Shown: positions 11,282 through 23,074 of the stretch, piece after piece
How the letters are laid out: each line of letters begins with the position of its first letter
Numbering within the stretch: the stretch's first letter is position 1
From: Hydractinia symbiolongicarpus
Taxonomy: Eukaryota; Cnidaria; Hydrozoa; Anthoathecata; Hydractiniidae
Length of the DNA: 64,000 nt
Assembly: GCF_029227915.1 (NCBI RefSeq)
Contig: NC_079880.1
Coordinates: forward strand, 3,226,001-3,290,000
Direction of reading: 5' to 3'
Position numbers and translations under genes: made by a program
Notes under the pieces: generated by a model
Told to the model about the DNA's origin: nothing
The model's database searches: none
The model's input: only the letters and a program-made list of their open reading frames with translations

Positions 11282-13778
11282 GGCCGAGTCCGGGATTTAC
11301 GGGAAATCGCGGATTTTCGTTTGCCGGCGATTAAACTGTTTTTATTCAGCGTCTCATCAAAAATGAAAACATTTTTAAAAACTACAAGTCTTATGCGTTT
11401 TAGTGGTGCAAAAAATAATTTAAAAAATCGTTCTGGAAATGAGTTTACTCACAGGGTACTTTCTTTGTATACATTCGACTATACGGGCCAAGCCCGGGAT
11501 TTACGGGAAATCGCGGGATTTCGTTTGCCGGCGATTAAACCTCTCTCATTAAGCGTCTCATCAAAAATGAAAACATTTTTGATAACTACAAGTCTCATGC
11601 GTTTTAGTGGTGAAGAAAAAATTTAAAAAATCCTTCGGGAAATGAGTTTACTCCCTGGGTACTTTCTTTGTATACTTTTGACTATACCGGCCAAGCCGGG
11701 ATTTACGGGAAATCGCGGGTTTTCGTTTGCCGGCGATTAAACTTCTTTTATTCAGCGTCTCATCAAAATTGAAAACATTTTTGAAAACTACAAGTCTCAT
11801 GCGTTTTAGTGGTGAAAAAAAAAAATTTAAAAAATCGTTCGGGAAATGAGTTTACTCCCTGGGTACTTTCTTTGTATACATTCGAATATACGGGCCAAGC
11901 CCCGGATTTACGGGAAAACGCGGGATTTCGTTTGCCGGCGATTAAACCTCTTTCATTAAGAGTCTCATCAAAAATGAAAACATTTTTGACAACTACAAGT
12001 CTCATGCGTTTTAGTGGTGAAAAAATAATTTAAAAAATCGTTCGGGAATTGAGTTTACTCCCTGGGTACTTTCTTTGTATACTTTTGACTATACGGCCGA
12101 GTCCGGGATTTACGGGAAATCGCGGATTTTCGTTTGCCGGCGATTAAACTGTTTTTATTCAGCGTCTCATCAAAAATGAAAACATTTTTAAAAACTACAA
12201 GTCTTATGCGTTTTAGTGGTGCAAAAAATAATTTAAAAAATCGTTCTGGAAATGAGTTTACTCACAGGGTACTTTCTTTGTATACTTTTGACTATAGGGG
12301 CCAAGCCCGGAATTTACGGGAAATCGCCGGTTTTTGTTTTCCGCCGATTAAACCTCTTTCATTAAGCGTCTCATCAAAAATGAAAGCATTTTTGACAACT
12401 ACAAGTCTCATGCGTTTTAGTGGTGAAAAAATAATTTAAAAAATCGTTCGGAAAATGAGTTTACTCCCTGGGTACTTTCTTTGTATACTTTTGACTATGC
12501 GGGCCGAGTCCGGGATTTACGGGAAATCGCGGATTTTCGTTTGCCGGCGATTAAACTGTTTTTATTCAGCGTCTCATCAAAAATGAAAACATTTTTAAAA
12601 ACTACAAGTCTTATGCGTTTTAGTGGTGCAAAAAATAATTTAAAAAATCGTTCTGGAAATGAGTTTACTCACAGGGTACTTTCTTTGTATACATTCGACT
12701 ATACGGGCCAAGCCCGGGATTTACGGGAAATCGCGGGATTTCGTTTGCCGGCGATTAAACCTCTCTCATTAAGCGTCTCATCAAAAATGAAAACATTTTT
12801 GATAACTACAAGTCTCATGCGTTTTAGTGGTGAAGAAAAAATTTAAAAAATCCTTCGGGAAATGAGTTTACTCCCTGGGTACTTTCTTTGTATACTTTTG
12901 ACTATACCGGCCAAGCCGGGATTTACGGGAAATCGCGGGTTTTCGTTTGCCGGCGATTAAACTTCTTTTATTCAGCGTCTCATCAAAATTGAAAACATTT
13001 TTGAAAACTACAAGTCTCATGCGTTTTAGTGGTGAAAAAAAAAAATTTAAAAAATCGTTCGGGAAATGAGTTTACTCCCTGGGTACTTTCTTTGTATACA
13101 TTCGAATATACGGGCCAAGCCCCGGATTTACGGGAAAACGCGGGATTTCGTTTGCCGGCGATTAAACCTCTTTCATTAAGAGTCTCATCAAAAATGAAAA
13201 CATTTTTGACAACTACAAGTCTCATGCGTTTTAGTGGTGAAAAAATAATTTAAAAAATCGTTCGGGAATTGAGTTTACTCCCTGGGTACTTTCTTTGTAT
13301 ACTTTTGACTATACGGCCGAGTCCGGGATTTACGGGAAATCGCGGATTTTCGTTTGCCGGCGATTAAACTGTTTTTATTCAGCGTCTCATCAAAAATGAA
13401 AACATTTTTAAAAACTACAAGTCTTATGCGTTTTAGTGGTGCAAAAAATAATTTAAAAAATCGTTCTGGAAATGAGTTTACTCACAGGGTACTTTCTTTG
13501 TATACTTTTGACTATAGGGGCCAAGCCCGGAATTTACGGGAAATCGCCGGTTTTTGTTTTCCGCCGATTAAACCTCTTTCATTAAGCGTCTCATCAAAAA
13601 TGAAAGCATTTTTGACAACTACAAGTCTCATGCGTTTTAGTGGTGAAAAAATAATTTAAAAAATCGTTCGGAAAATGAGTTTACTCCCTGGGTACTTTCT
13701 TTGTATACTTTTGACTATGCGGGCCGAGTCCGGGATTTACGGGAAATCGCGGATTTTCGTTTGCCGGCGATTAAACTG
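11282..13778 (+). repeat. Apparently perfect 1220-bp tandem duplication (6-mer)
   Basis: I compared 11282-12558 with 12502-13778 line by line and saw no difference over 1277 bp. The stretch contains many private variants: GGTGCAAAAAATAATT, TTCGAATATACG, GAAGAAAAAATTT, CCAAGCCCGGAATT, CCGCCGATTAAACC. Identity stops at AAACTGTTT versus AAACTGCTT. A perfect copy in an array whose other HOR copies differ at several sites implies a very recent event or an assembly duplication. Confidence 0.88.
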
Positions 13779-15820
13779 CTTTTATTCAGCGTCTCATCAA
13801 AAATGAAAACATTTTTGAAAACTACAAGTCTCATGCGTTTTAGTGGTGAAAAAATAATTTAAAAAATCGATCTGGAAATGAGTTTACTCCCTGGGTACTT
13901 TCTTTGTATACTTTTGACTATACGGGCCAAGCCGGGATTTACGGGAAATCGCGGGTTTTCGTTTGCCGGCGATTAAACTTCTTTTATTAAGCGTCTCATC
14001 AAAAATGAAAACATTTTTGAAAACTACAAGTCTCATGCGTTTTAGTGGTGAAAAAATAATTTAAAAAATCGATCTGGAAATGAGTTTACTCCCTGGGTAC
14101 TTTCTTTGTATACTTTTGACTATACGGGCCAAGCCGGGATTTACGGGAAATCGCGGGTTTTCGTTTGCCGGCGATTAAACTTCTTTTATTAAGCGTCTCA
14201 TCAAAAATGAAAACATTTTTGAAAACTACAAGTCTCATGCGTTTTAGTGGTGAAAAAATAATTTAAAAAATCGATCTGGAAATGAGTTTACTCCCTGGGT
14301 ACTTTCTTTGTATACTTTTGACTATACGGGCCAAGCCGGGATTTACGGGAAATCGCGGGTTTTCGTTTGCCGGCGATTAAACTTCTTTTATTCAGCGTCT
14401 CATCAAAAATGAAAACATTTTTAAAAACTACAAGTCTCATGGGCTTTAGTGGTGAAAAAATAATTTAAAAAATCGTTCTGGAAATGGGTTTACTCACAGG
14501 GTACTTTCTTTGTATACATTTGACTATACGTGCCAAGCCCGGGATTTACGGGAAATCGCGGGTTTTCGTTTGCCGGCGATTAAACTTCTTTTATTCAGCG
14601 TCTCATCAAAAATGAAAACATTTTTGATAACTACAAGTGTCATGCGTTTTAGTGGTGAAAATATAATTTAAAAAATCATTCGGGAAATGAGTTTACTCCC
14701 TGGGTACTTTCTTTGTATACTTTTGACTATACGGGCCAAGCCGGGATTTACGGGAAATCGCGGGTTTTCGTTTGCCGGCGATTAAACTTCTTTTATTCAG
14801 CGTCTCATCAAAAATGAAAACATTTTTGAAAACTACAAGTCTCATGCGTTTTAGTGGTGAAAAAACAATTTAAAAAATCGTTCGGGAAATGAGTTTACTC
14901 CCTGGGTACTTTCTTTGTATACTTTTGACTATACGGGCCAAGCCGGGATTTACGGGAAATCGCGGGTTTTCGTTTGCCGGCGATTAAACTTCTTTTATTA
15001 AGCGTCTCATCAAAAATGAAAACATTTTTGAAAACTACAAGTTTCATGCGTTTTAGTGGTGAAAAAATAATTTAAAAAATCGATCTGGAAATGAGTTTAC
15101 TCCCTGGGTACTTTCTTTGTATACTTTTGACTATACGGGCCAAGCCGGGATTTACGGGAAATCGCGGGTTTTCGTTTGCCGGCGATTAAACTTCTTTTAT
15201 TCAGCGTCTCATCAAAAATGAAAACATTTTTAAAAACTACAAGTCTCATGGGCTTTAGTGGTGAAAAAATAATTTAAAAAATCGTTCTGGAAATGGGTTT
15301 ACTCACAGGGTACTTTCTTTGTATACATTTGACTATACGTGCCAAGCCCGGGATTTACGGGAAATCGCGGGTTTTCGTTTGCCGGCGATTAAACTTCTTT
15401 TATTCAGCGTCTCATCAAAAATGAAAACATTTTTGATAACTACAAGTCTCATGCGTTTTAGTGGTGAAAATATAATTTAAAAAATCATTCGGGAAATGAG
15501 TTTACTCCCTGGGTACTTTCTTTGTATACTTTTGACTATACGGGCCAAGCCGGGATTTACGGGAAATCGCGGGTTTTCGTTTGCCGGCGATTAAACTTCT
15601 TTTATTCAGCGTCTCATCAAAAATGAAAACATTTTTAAAACCTACAAGTCTTATGCGTTTTAGTGGTGAAAAAATAATTTAAAAAATCGTTCTGGAAATG
15701 AGTTTACTCACAGGGTACTTTCTTTGTATACATTCGACTATACGGACCAAGCCCGGGATTTACAGGAAATCGCGGGTTTTCGTTTTCCGGCGATTAAACC
15801 TCTTTGATTAAACGTCTCAT
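13779..15820 (+). repeat. Monomeric run plus ATCTGG-type units
   Basis: GATCTGG starts at 13869, 14071 and 14273, so three near-identical 202-bp monomers follow one another directly, which is monomeric and not higher-order organisation. Then GGAAATGGG units with CTCACAGGG occur at 14480 and 15289, 809 bp apart (a 4-mer). The same ATCTGG and GGAAATGGG succession reappears at about 17.5-18.6 kb, with a two-monomer ATCTGG run (17510, 17712). Confidence 0.8.
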
Positions 15821-16794
15821 CAAAAATGAAAACATTTTTGAAAACTACAAGTCTCATGCGTTTTAGTGGTGAAAAAAAAATTTAAAAAATTGTTCGGGAA
15901 ATGAGTTTACTCCCTGGGTACTTTCTTTGTATACATTCGACTATGCGGGCCAAGCCCCGGATTTACGGGAAAACGCCGGATTTCGTTTGCCGGAGATTAA
16001 ACCTCTTTCATTAGGCGTCTCATCAAAAATGAAAACATTTTTGACAACTACAAGTCTCATGCGCTTTAATGGTAAAAAAATAATTTAAAAAATCGTTCGG
16101 GAAATGAGTTTACTCCCTGGGTACTTTCTTTGTATACATTTGACTATACGGGCCGAGTCCGGGATTTACGGGAAATCGCGGATTTTCGTTTGCCGGCGAT
16201 TAAACTGCTTTTATTCAGCGTCTCATCAAAAATGAAAACATTTTTGAAAACTACAAGTCTCAGCGTTTTAGTGGTGAAAAAATAATTTAAAAAATCGTTC
16301 GGGAAATGATTTTACTCCCTGGGTACTTTCTTTGAATACTTTTGACTATACGGGCCAATCCGGGATTTACGGGAAATCGCGGGATTTCGTTTGCCGGCGA
16401 TTAAACTTCTTTTATTTAGCGTCTCATCAAAAATGAAAACGTTTTTGAAAACTACAAATCTCATGCGTTTTAGTGGTGAAAAAATAATTTAAAAAATCCT
16501 TCGGGAAATGAGTTTACTCCCTGGGTACTTTCTTTGTATACTTTTGACTATACCAGCCAAGCCGGGACTTACGGGAAATCGCGGGTTTTCGTTTGCCGGC
16601 GATTAAACCTCTCTCATTAAGCGTCTCATCAAAAATGAAAACATTTTTGATAACTACAAGTCTCATGCGTTTTAGTGGTGAAAAAATAATTTAAAAAATC
16701 GTTCGGGAAATGAGTTTACTCCCTGGGTACTTTCTTTGTATACTTTTGACTATACGGGCCGAGTCCGGGACTTACGGGAAATCGCGGATTTTCG
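15821..16794 (+). repeat. Satellite segment with GCCGGAGATT and TTTGAATAC variants
   Basis: The segment carries GCCGGAGATTAAACC with CATTAGGCGTCTC, then TCTCAGCG at 16258, then the TTTGAATAC variant of GTATAC near 16331. The same ordered set recurs at about 19.2, 20.0, 39.9, 41.9 and 43.1 kb, so the segment is one copy of a dispersed block. Nothing non-satellite is seen. Confidence 0.8.
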
Positions 16795-16905
16795 TTTGCC
16801 CGCGATTAAAACTCTTTTATTCAGCGTCCCATCAAATATGAAAATATTTTTGAAAACTACAAGTCTCATGCGTTTAGTGGTAAAAAAATAATATAAAAAA
16901 TCGTT
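16795..16905 (+). repeat. Rare satellite monomer type (copy 2)
   Basis: This copy has the same linked changes as the copy at 8687: GCCCGCGATTAAAACTC, CGTCCCATCAAATATG, AAAATATTTTTG, GCGTTTAGTGGTAAA. It lies about 8103 bp downstream of the first (about 40 monomers). It differs at one clear base, AAAACTC here against AAAATTC there. Confidence 0.85.
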
Positions 16906-16949
16906 CGGGAAATGAGTTTACTCCCTGGGTACTTTCTTTGTATACTTTT

Positions 16950-18650
16950 GACTATGGGGGCCAAGCCCGGAATTTACGGGAAATCGCGGGTTTTTGTTTT
17001 CCGCCGATTAAACCTCTTTCATTAAGCGTCTCATCAAAAATGAAAGCATTTTTGACAACTACAAGTCTCATGCGTTTTAGTGGTGAAAAAATAATTTAAA
17101 AAATCGTTCGGAAAATGAGTTTACTCCCTGGGTACTTTCTTTGTATACTTTTGACTATGCGGGCCGAGTCCGGGATTTACGGGAAATCGCGGATTTTCGT
17201 TTGCCGGCGATTAAACTGCTTTTATTCAGCGTCTCATCAAAAATGAAAACATTTTTGAAAACTACAAGTCTCATGCGTTTTAGTGGTGAAAAAACAATTT
17301 AAAAAATCGTTCAGGAAATGAGTTTACTCCCTGGGTACTTTCTTTGTATACTTTTGACTATACGGCCAAGCCGGGATTTACGGGAAATCGCGGGTTTTCG
17401 TTTGCCGGCGATTAAACTTCTTTTATTAAGCGTCTTATCAAAAATGAAAACATTTTTGAAAACTACAAGTCTCATGCGTTTTAGTGGTGAAAAAATAATT
17501 TAAAAAATCGATCTGGAAATGAGTTTACTCCCTGGGTACTTTCTTTGTATACTTTTGACTATACGGGCCAAGCCGGGATTTACGGGAAATCGCGGGTTTT
17601 CGTTTGCCGGCGATTAAACTTCTTTTATTAAGCGTCTCATCAAAAATGAAAACATTTTTGAAAACTACAAGTCTCATGCGTTTTAGTGGTGAAAAAATAA
17701 TTTAAAAAATCGATCTGGAAATGAGTTTACTCCCTGGGTACTTTCTTTGTATACTTTTGACTATACGGGCCAAGCCGGGATTTACGGGAAATCGCGGGTT
17801 TTCGTTTGCCGGCGATTAAACTTCTTTTATTCAGCGTCTCATCAAAAATGAAAACATTTTTAAAAACTACAAGTCTCATGGGCTTTAGTGGTGAAAAAAT
17901 AATTTAAAAAATCGTTCTGGAAATGGGTTTACTCACAGGGTACTTTCTTTGTATACATTTGACTATACGTGCCAAGCCCGGGATTTACGGGAAATCGCGG
18001 GTTTTCGTTTGCCGGCGATTAAACTTCTTTTATTCAGCGTCTCATCAAAAATGAAAACATTTTTGATAACTACAAGTGTCATGCGTTTTAGTGGTGAAAA
18101 TATAATTTAAAAAATCATTCGGGAAATGAGTTTACTCCCTGGGTACTTTCTTTGTTTACTTTTGACTATACGGGCCAAGCCGGGATTTACGGGAAATCGC
18201 GGGTTTTCGTTTGCCGGCGATTAAACTTCTTTTATTCAGCGTCTCATCAAAAATGAAAACATTTTTGAAAACTACAAGTCTCATGCGTTTTAGTGGTGAA
18301 AAAACAATTTAAAAAATCGTTCGGGAAATGAGTTTACTCCCTGGGTACTTTCTTTGTATACTTTTGACTATACGGGCCAAGCCGGGATTTACGGGAAATC
18401 GCGGGTTTTCGTTTGCCGGCGATTAAACTTCTTTTATTAAGCGTCTCATCAAAAATGAAAACATTTTTGAAAACTACAAGTTTCATGCGTTTTAGTGGTG
18501 AAAAAATAATTTAAAAAATCGATCTGGAAATGAGTTTACTCCCTGGGTACTTTCTTTGTATACTTTTGACTATACGGGCCAAGCCGGGATTTACGGGAAA
18601 TCGCGGGTTTTCGTTTGCCGGCGATTAAACTTCTTTTATTCAGCGTCTCA
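16950..18650 (+). repeat. Block duplicated at ~33.96-35.65 kb
   Basis: The order of private variants matches that at 33955-35650, about 17006 bp away: CCAAGCCCGGAATT then TTTTGTTTTCCGCCG (17001 and 34007), GTTCAGGAAATG (17310 and 34315), two ATCTGG monomers, GGGCTTTAG, GGAAATGGG (17929 and 34926). The intervening sequence is unlike this block in detail, so this is a displaced copy and not part of a regular HOR run. Confidence 0.78.
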
Positions 18651-18979
18651 TCAACAATGAAAACATTTTTAAAAACTACAAGTCTCATGGGCTTTAGTGG
18701 TGAAAAAATAATTTAAAAAATCGTTCTGGAAATGAGTTTACTCCCTGGGTACTTTCTTTGTATACTTTTGACTATACGGGCCAAGCCGGGATTTACGGGA
18801 AATCGCGGGTTTTCGTTTGCCGGCGATTAAACTTCTTTTATTCAGCGTCTCATCAAAAATGAAAACATTTTTAAAACCTACAAGTCTTATGCGTTTTAGT
18901 GGTGAAAAAATAATTTAAAAAATCGTTCTGGAAATGAGTTTACTCCCTGGGTACTTTCTTTGTATACATTCGACTATAC

Positions 18980-20600
18980 GGACCAAGCCCGGGATTTACA
19001 GGAAATCGCGGGTTTTCGTTTTCCGGCGATTAAACCTCTTTGATTAAGCGTCTCATCAAAAATGAAAACATTTTTGAAAACTACAAGTCTCATGCGTTTT
19101 AGTGGTGAAAAAAAAATTTAAAAAATTGTTCGGGAAATGAGTTTACTCCCTGGGTACTTTCTTTGTATACATTCGACTATGCGGGCCAAGCCCCGGATTT
19201 ACGGGAAAACGCCGGATTTCGTTTGCCGGAGATTAAACCTCTTTCATTAGGCGTCTCATCAAAAATGAAAACATTTTTGACAACTACAAGTCTCATGCGC
19301 TTTAATGGTAAAAAAATAATTTAAAAAATCGTTCGGGAAATGAGTTTACTCCCTGGGTACTTTCTTTGTATACATTTGACTATACGGGCCGAGTCCGGGA
19401 TTTACGGGAAATCGCGGATTTTCGTTTGCCGGCGATTAAACTGCTTTTATTCAGCGTCTCATCAAAAATGAAAACATTTTTGAAAACTACAAGTCTCAGC
19501 GTTTTAGTGGTGAAAAAATAATTTAAAAAATCGTTCGGGAAATGATTTTACTCCCTGGGTACTTTCTTTGAATACTTTTGACTATACGGGCCAATCCGGG
19601 ATTTACGGGAAATCGCGGGATTTCGTTTGCCGGCGATTAAACTTCTTTTATTTAGCGTCTCATCAAAAATGAAAACGTTTTTGAAAACTACAAGTCTCAT
19701 GCGTTTTAGTGGTGAAAAAATAATTTAAAAAATCCTTCGGGAAATGAGTTTACTCCCTGGGTACTTTCTTTGTATACTTTTGACTATACGGACCAAGCCC
19801 GGGATTTACAGGAAATCGCGGGTTTTCGTTTTCCGGCGATTAAACCTCTTTGATTAAGCGTCTCATCAAAAATGAAAACATTTTTGAAAACTACAAGTCT
19901 CATGCGTTTTAGTGGTGAAAAAAAAATTTAAAAAATTGTTCGGGAAATGAGTTTACTCCCTGGGTACTTTCTTTGTATACATTCGACTATGCGGGCCAAG
20001 CCCCGGATTTACGGGAAAACGCCGGATTTCGTTTGCCGGAGATTAAACCTCTTTCATTAGGCGTCTCATCAAAAATGAAAACATTTTTGACAACTACAAG
20101 TCTCATGCGCTTTAATGGTAAAAAAATAATTTAAAAAATCGTTCGGGAAATGAGTTTACTCCCTGGGTACTTTCTTTGTATACATTTGACTATACGGGCC
20201 GAGTCCGGGATTTACGGGAAATCGCGGATTTTCGTTTGCCGGCGATTAAACTGCTTTTATTCAGCGTCTCATCAAAAATGAAAACATTTTTGAAAACTAC
20301 AAGTCTCAGCGTTTTAGTGGTGAAAAAATAATTTAAAAAATCGTTCGGGAAATGATTTTACTCCCTGGGTACTTTCTTTGAATACTTTTGACTATACGGG
20401 CCAATCCGGGATTTACGGGAAATCGCGGGATTTCGTTTGCCGGCGATTAAACTTCTTTTATTTAGCGTCTCATCAAAAATGAAAACGTTTTTGAAAACTA
20501 CAAGTCTCATGCGTTTTAGTGGTGAAAAAATAATTTAAAAAATCCTTCGGGAAATGAGTTTACTCCCTGGGTACTTTCTTTGTATACTTTTGACTATACC
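18980..20600 (+). repeat. Tandem 810-bp 4-mer, two copies
   Basis: The GGACCAAG form with TTTACAGGAAATCG lies at 18980 and 19790. GCCGGAGATT repeats 810 bp apart, TCTCAGCG lies at 19494 and 20304, and TTTGAATAC recurs near 19570 and 20379. The two copies look nearly identical. The second ends in a CCAGCCAAGCCGGGACTT unit near 20600. Confidence 0.86.
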
Positions 20601-22900
20601 AGCCAAGCCGGGACTTACGGGAAATGGCGGATCTTCGTTTGCCGGCGATTAAACTTCTTTTATTCAGCGTCTCATCAAAAATGAAAACATTTTTGAAAAC
20701 TACAAGTCTCATGCGTTTTAGTGGTGAAAAAAAAATTTAAAAAATTGTTCGGGAAATGAGTTTACTCACTGGGTACTTTCTTTGTATACATTCGACTATG
20801 CGGGCCAAGCCCCGGATTTACGGGAAAACGCCGGATTTCGTTTGCCGGCGATTAAACCTCTTTCATTAAGAGTCTCATCAAAAATGAAAACATTTTTGAA
20901 AACTACAAGTCTCATGCGTTTTAGTGGTGAAAAAAAAATTTAAAAAATTGTTCGGGAAATGAGTTTACTCCCTGGGTACTTTCTTTGTATACATTCGACT
21001 ATGCGGGCCAAGCCCCGGATTTACGGGAAAACGCCGGATTTCGTTTGCCGGCGATTAAACCTCTTTCATTAAGCGTCTCATCAAAACTGAAAACATTTTT
21101 GACAACTACAAGTCTCATGCGTTTTAGTGGTGAAAAAATAATTTAAAAAATCGTTCGGGAAATGAGTTTACTCCCTGGGTACTTTCTTTGTATACTTTTG
21201 ACTATACGGGCCGAGTCCGGGATTTACGGGAAATCGCGGATTTTCGTTTGCCGGCGATTAAACTGCTTTTATTCAGCGTCTCATCAAAAATGAAAACATT
21301 TTTGAAAACTACAAGTCTCATGCGTTTTAGTGGTGAAAAAATAATTTAAAAAATCCTTCGGGAAATGAGTTTACTCCCTGGGTACTTTCTTTGTATACTT
21401 TTGACTATACCGGCCAAGCCGGGATTTACGGGAAATCGCGGGTTTTCGTTTGCCGGCGATTAAACTTCTTTTATTCAGCGTCTCATCAAAATTGAAAACA
21501 TTTTTGAAAACTACAAGTCTCATGCGTTTTAGTGGTGAAAAAGTAATTTAAAAAATCGTTCGGGAAATGAGTTTACTCCCTTAGTACTTTCTTTTTATAC
21601 ATTCGACTATACGGGCCAAGCCCCGGATTTACGGGAAAACGCGGGATTTCGTTTGCCGGCGATTAAACCTCTTTCATCAAGAGTCTCATCAAAAATGAAA
21701 ACATTTTTGACAACTACAAGTCTCATGCGTTTTAGTGGTGAAAAAATAATTTAAAAAATCCTTCGGGAAATGAGTTTACTCCCTGGGTACTTTCTTTGTA
21801 TACTTTTGACTATACCAGCCAAGCCGGGACTTACGGGAAATCGCGGGTTTTCGTTTGCCGGCGATTAAACTTCTTTTATTCAGCGTCTCATCAAAAATGA
21901 AAACATTTTTGAAAACTACAAGTCTCATGCGTTTTAGTGGTGAAAAAAAAATTTAAAAAATTGTTCGGGAAATGAGTTTACTCCCTGTGTACTTTCTTTG
22001 TATACATTCGACTATGCGGGCCAAGCCCCGGATTTACGGGAAAACGCCGGATTTCGTTTGCTGGCGATTAAACCTCTTTCATTAAGAGTCTCATCAAAAA
22101 TGAAAACATTTTTGAGAACTACAAGTCTCATGCGTTTTAGTGGTGAAAAAAAAATTTAAAAAATTGTTCGGGAAATGAGTTTACTCCCTGGGTACTTTCT
22201 TTGTATACATTCGACTATGCGGGCCAAGCCCCGGATTTACGGGAAAACGCCGGATTTCGTTTGCCGGCGATTAAACCTCTTTCATTAAGCGTCTCATCAA
22301 AAATGAAAACATTTTTGACAACTACAAGTCTCATGCGTTTTAGTGGTGAAAAAATAATTTAAAAAATCGTTCGGGAAATGAGTTTACTCCCTGGGTACTT
22401 TCTTTGTATACTTTTGACTATACGGGCCGAGTCCGGGATTTACGGGAAATCGCGGATTTTCGTTTGCCGGCGATTAAACTGCTTTTATTCAGCGTCTCAT
22501 CAAAAATGAAAACATTTTTGAAAACTACAAGTCTCATGCGTTTTAGCGGTGAAAAAATAATTTAAAAAATCCTTCGGGAAATGAGTTTACTCCCTGGGTA
22601 CTTTCTTTGTATACTTTTGACTATACCGGCCAAGCCGGGATTTACGGGAAATCGCGGGTTTTCGTTTGCCGGCGATTAAACTTCTTTTATTCAGCGTCTC
22701 ATCAAAATTGAAAACATTTTTGAAAACTACAAGTCTCATGCGTTTTAGTGGTGAAAAAGTAATTTAAAAAATCGTTCGGGAAATGAGTTTACTCCCTGGG
22801 TACTTTCTTTGTATGCATTCGACTATACGGGCCAAGCCGGGATTTACGGGAAATCGCGGGTTTTCGTTTGCCGGCGATTAAACTTCTTTTATTGAGCGTC
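20600..22900 (+). repeat. HOR: 1216-bp 6-mer, about two copies
   Basis: GGGACTTA at 20610 and 21826, and the following CATTAAGAGTCTC monomers, repeat at 1215-1216 bp. Private changes separate the copies: CCCTTAGTACTTTC with CTTTTTATAC near 21582 in the first, CCCTGTGTAC near 21985 and TTTTAGCGGTG near 22543 in the second. The last marker is shared with about 45.62 kb, indicating a third copy there. Confidence 0.78.
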
Positions 22901-23074
22901 TCATCAAAAATGAAAACATTTTTGAAAACTACAAGTCTCATGCGTTTTAGTGGTGAAAAAATAATTTAAAAAATCGATCTGGAAATGAGTTTACTCCCTG
23001 GGTACTTTCTTTGTATACTTTTGACTATACGGGCCAAGCCGGGATTTACGGGAAATCGCGGGTTTTCGTTTGCC

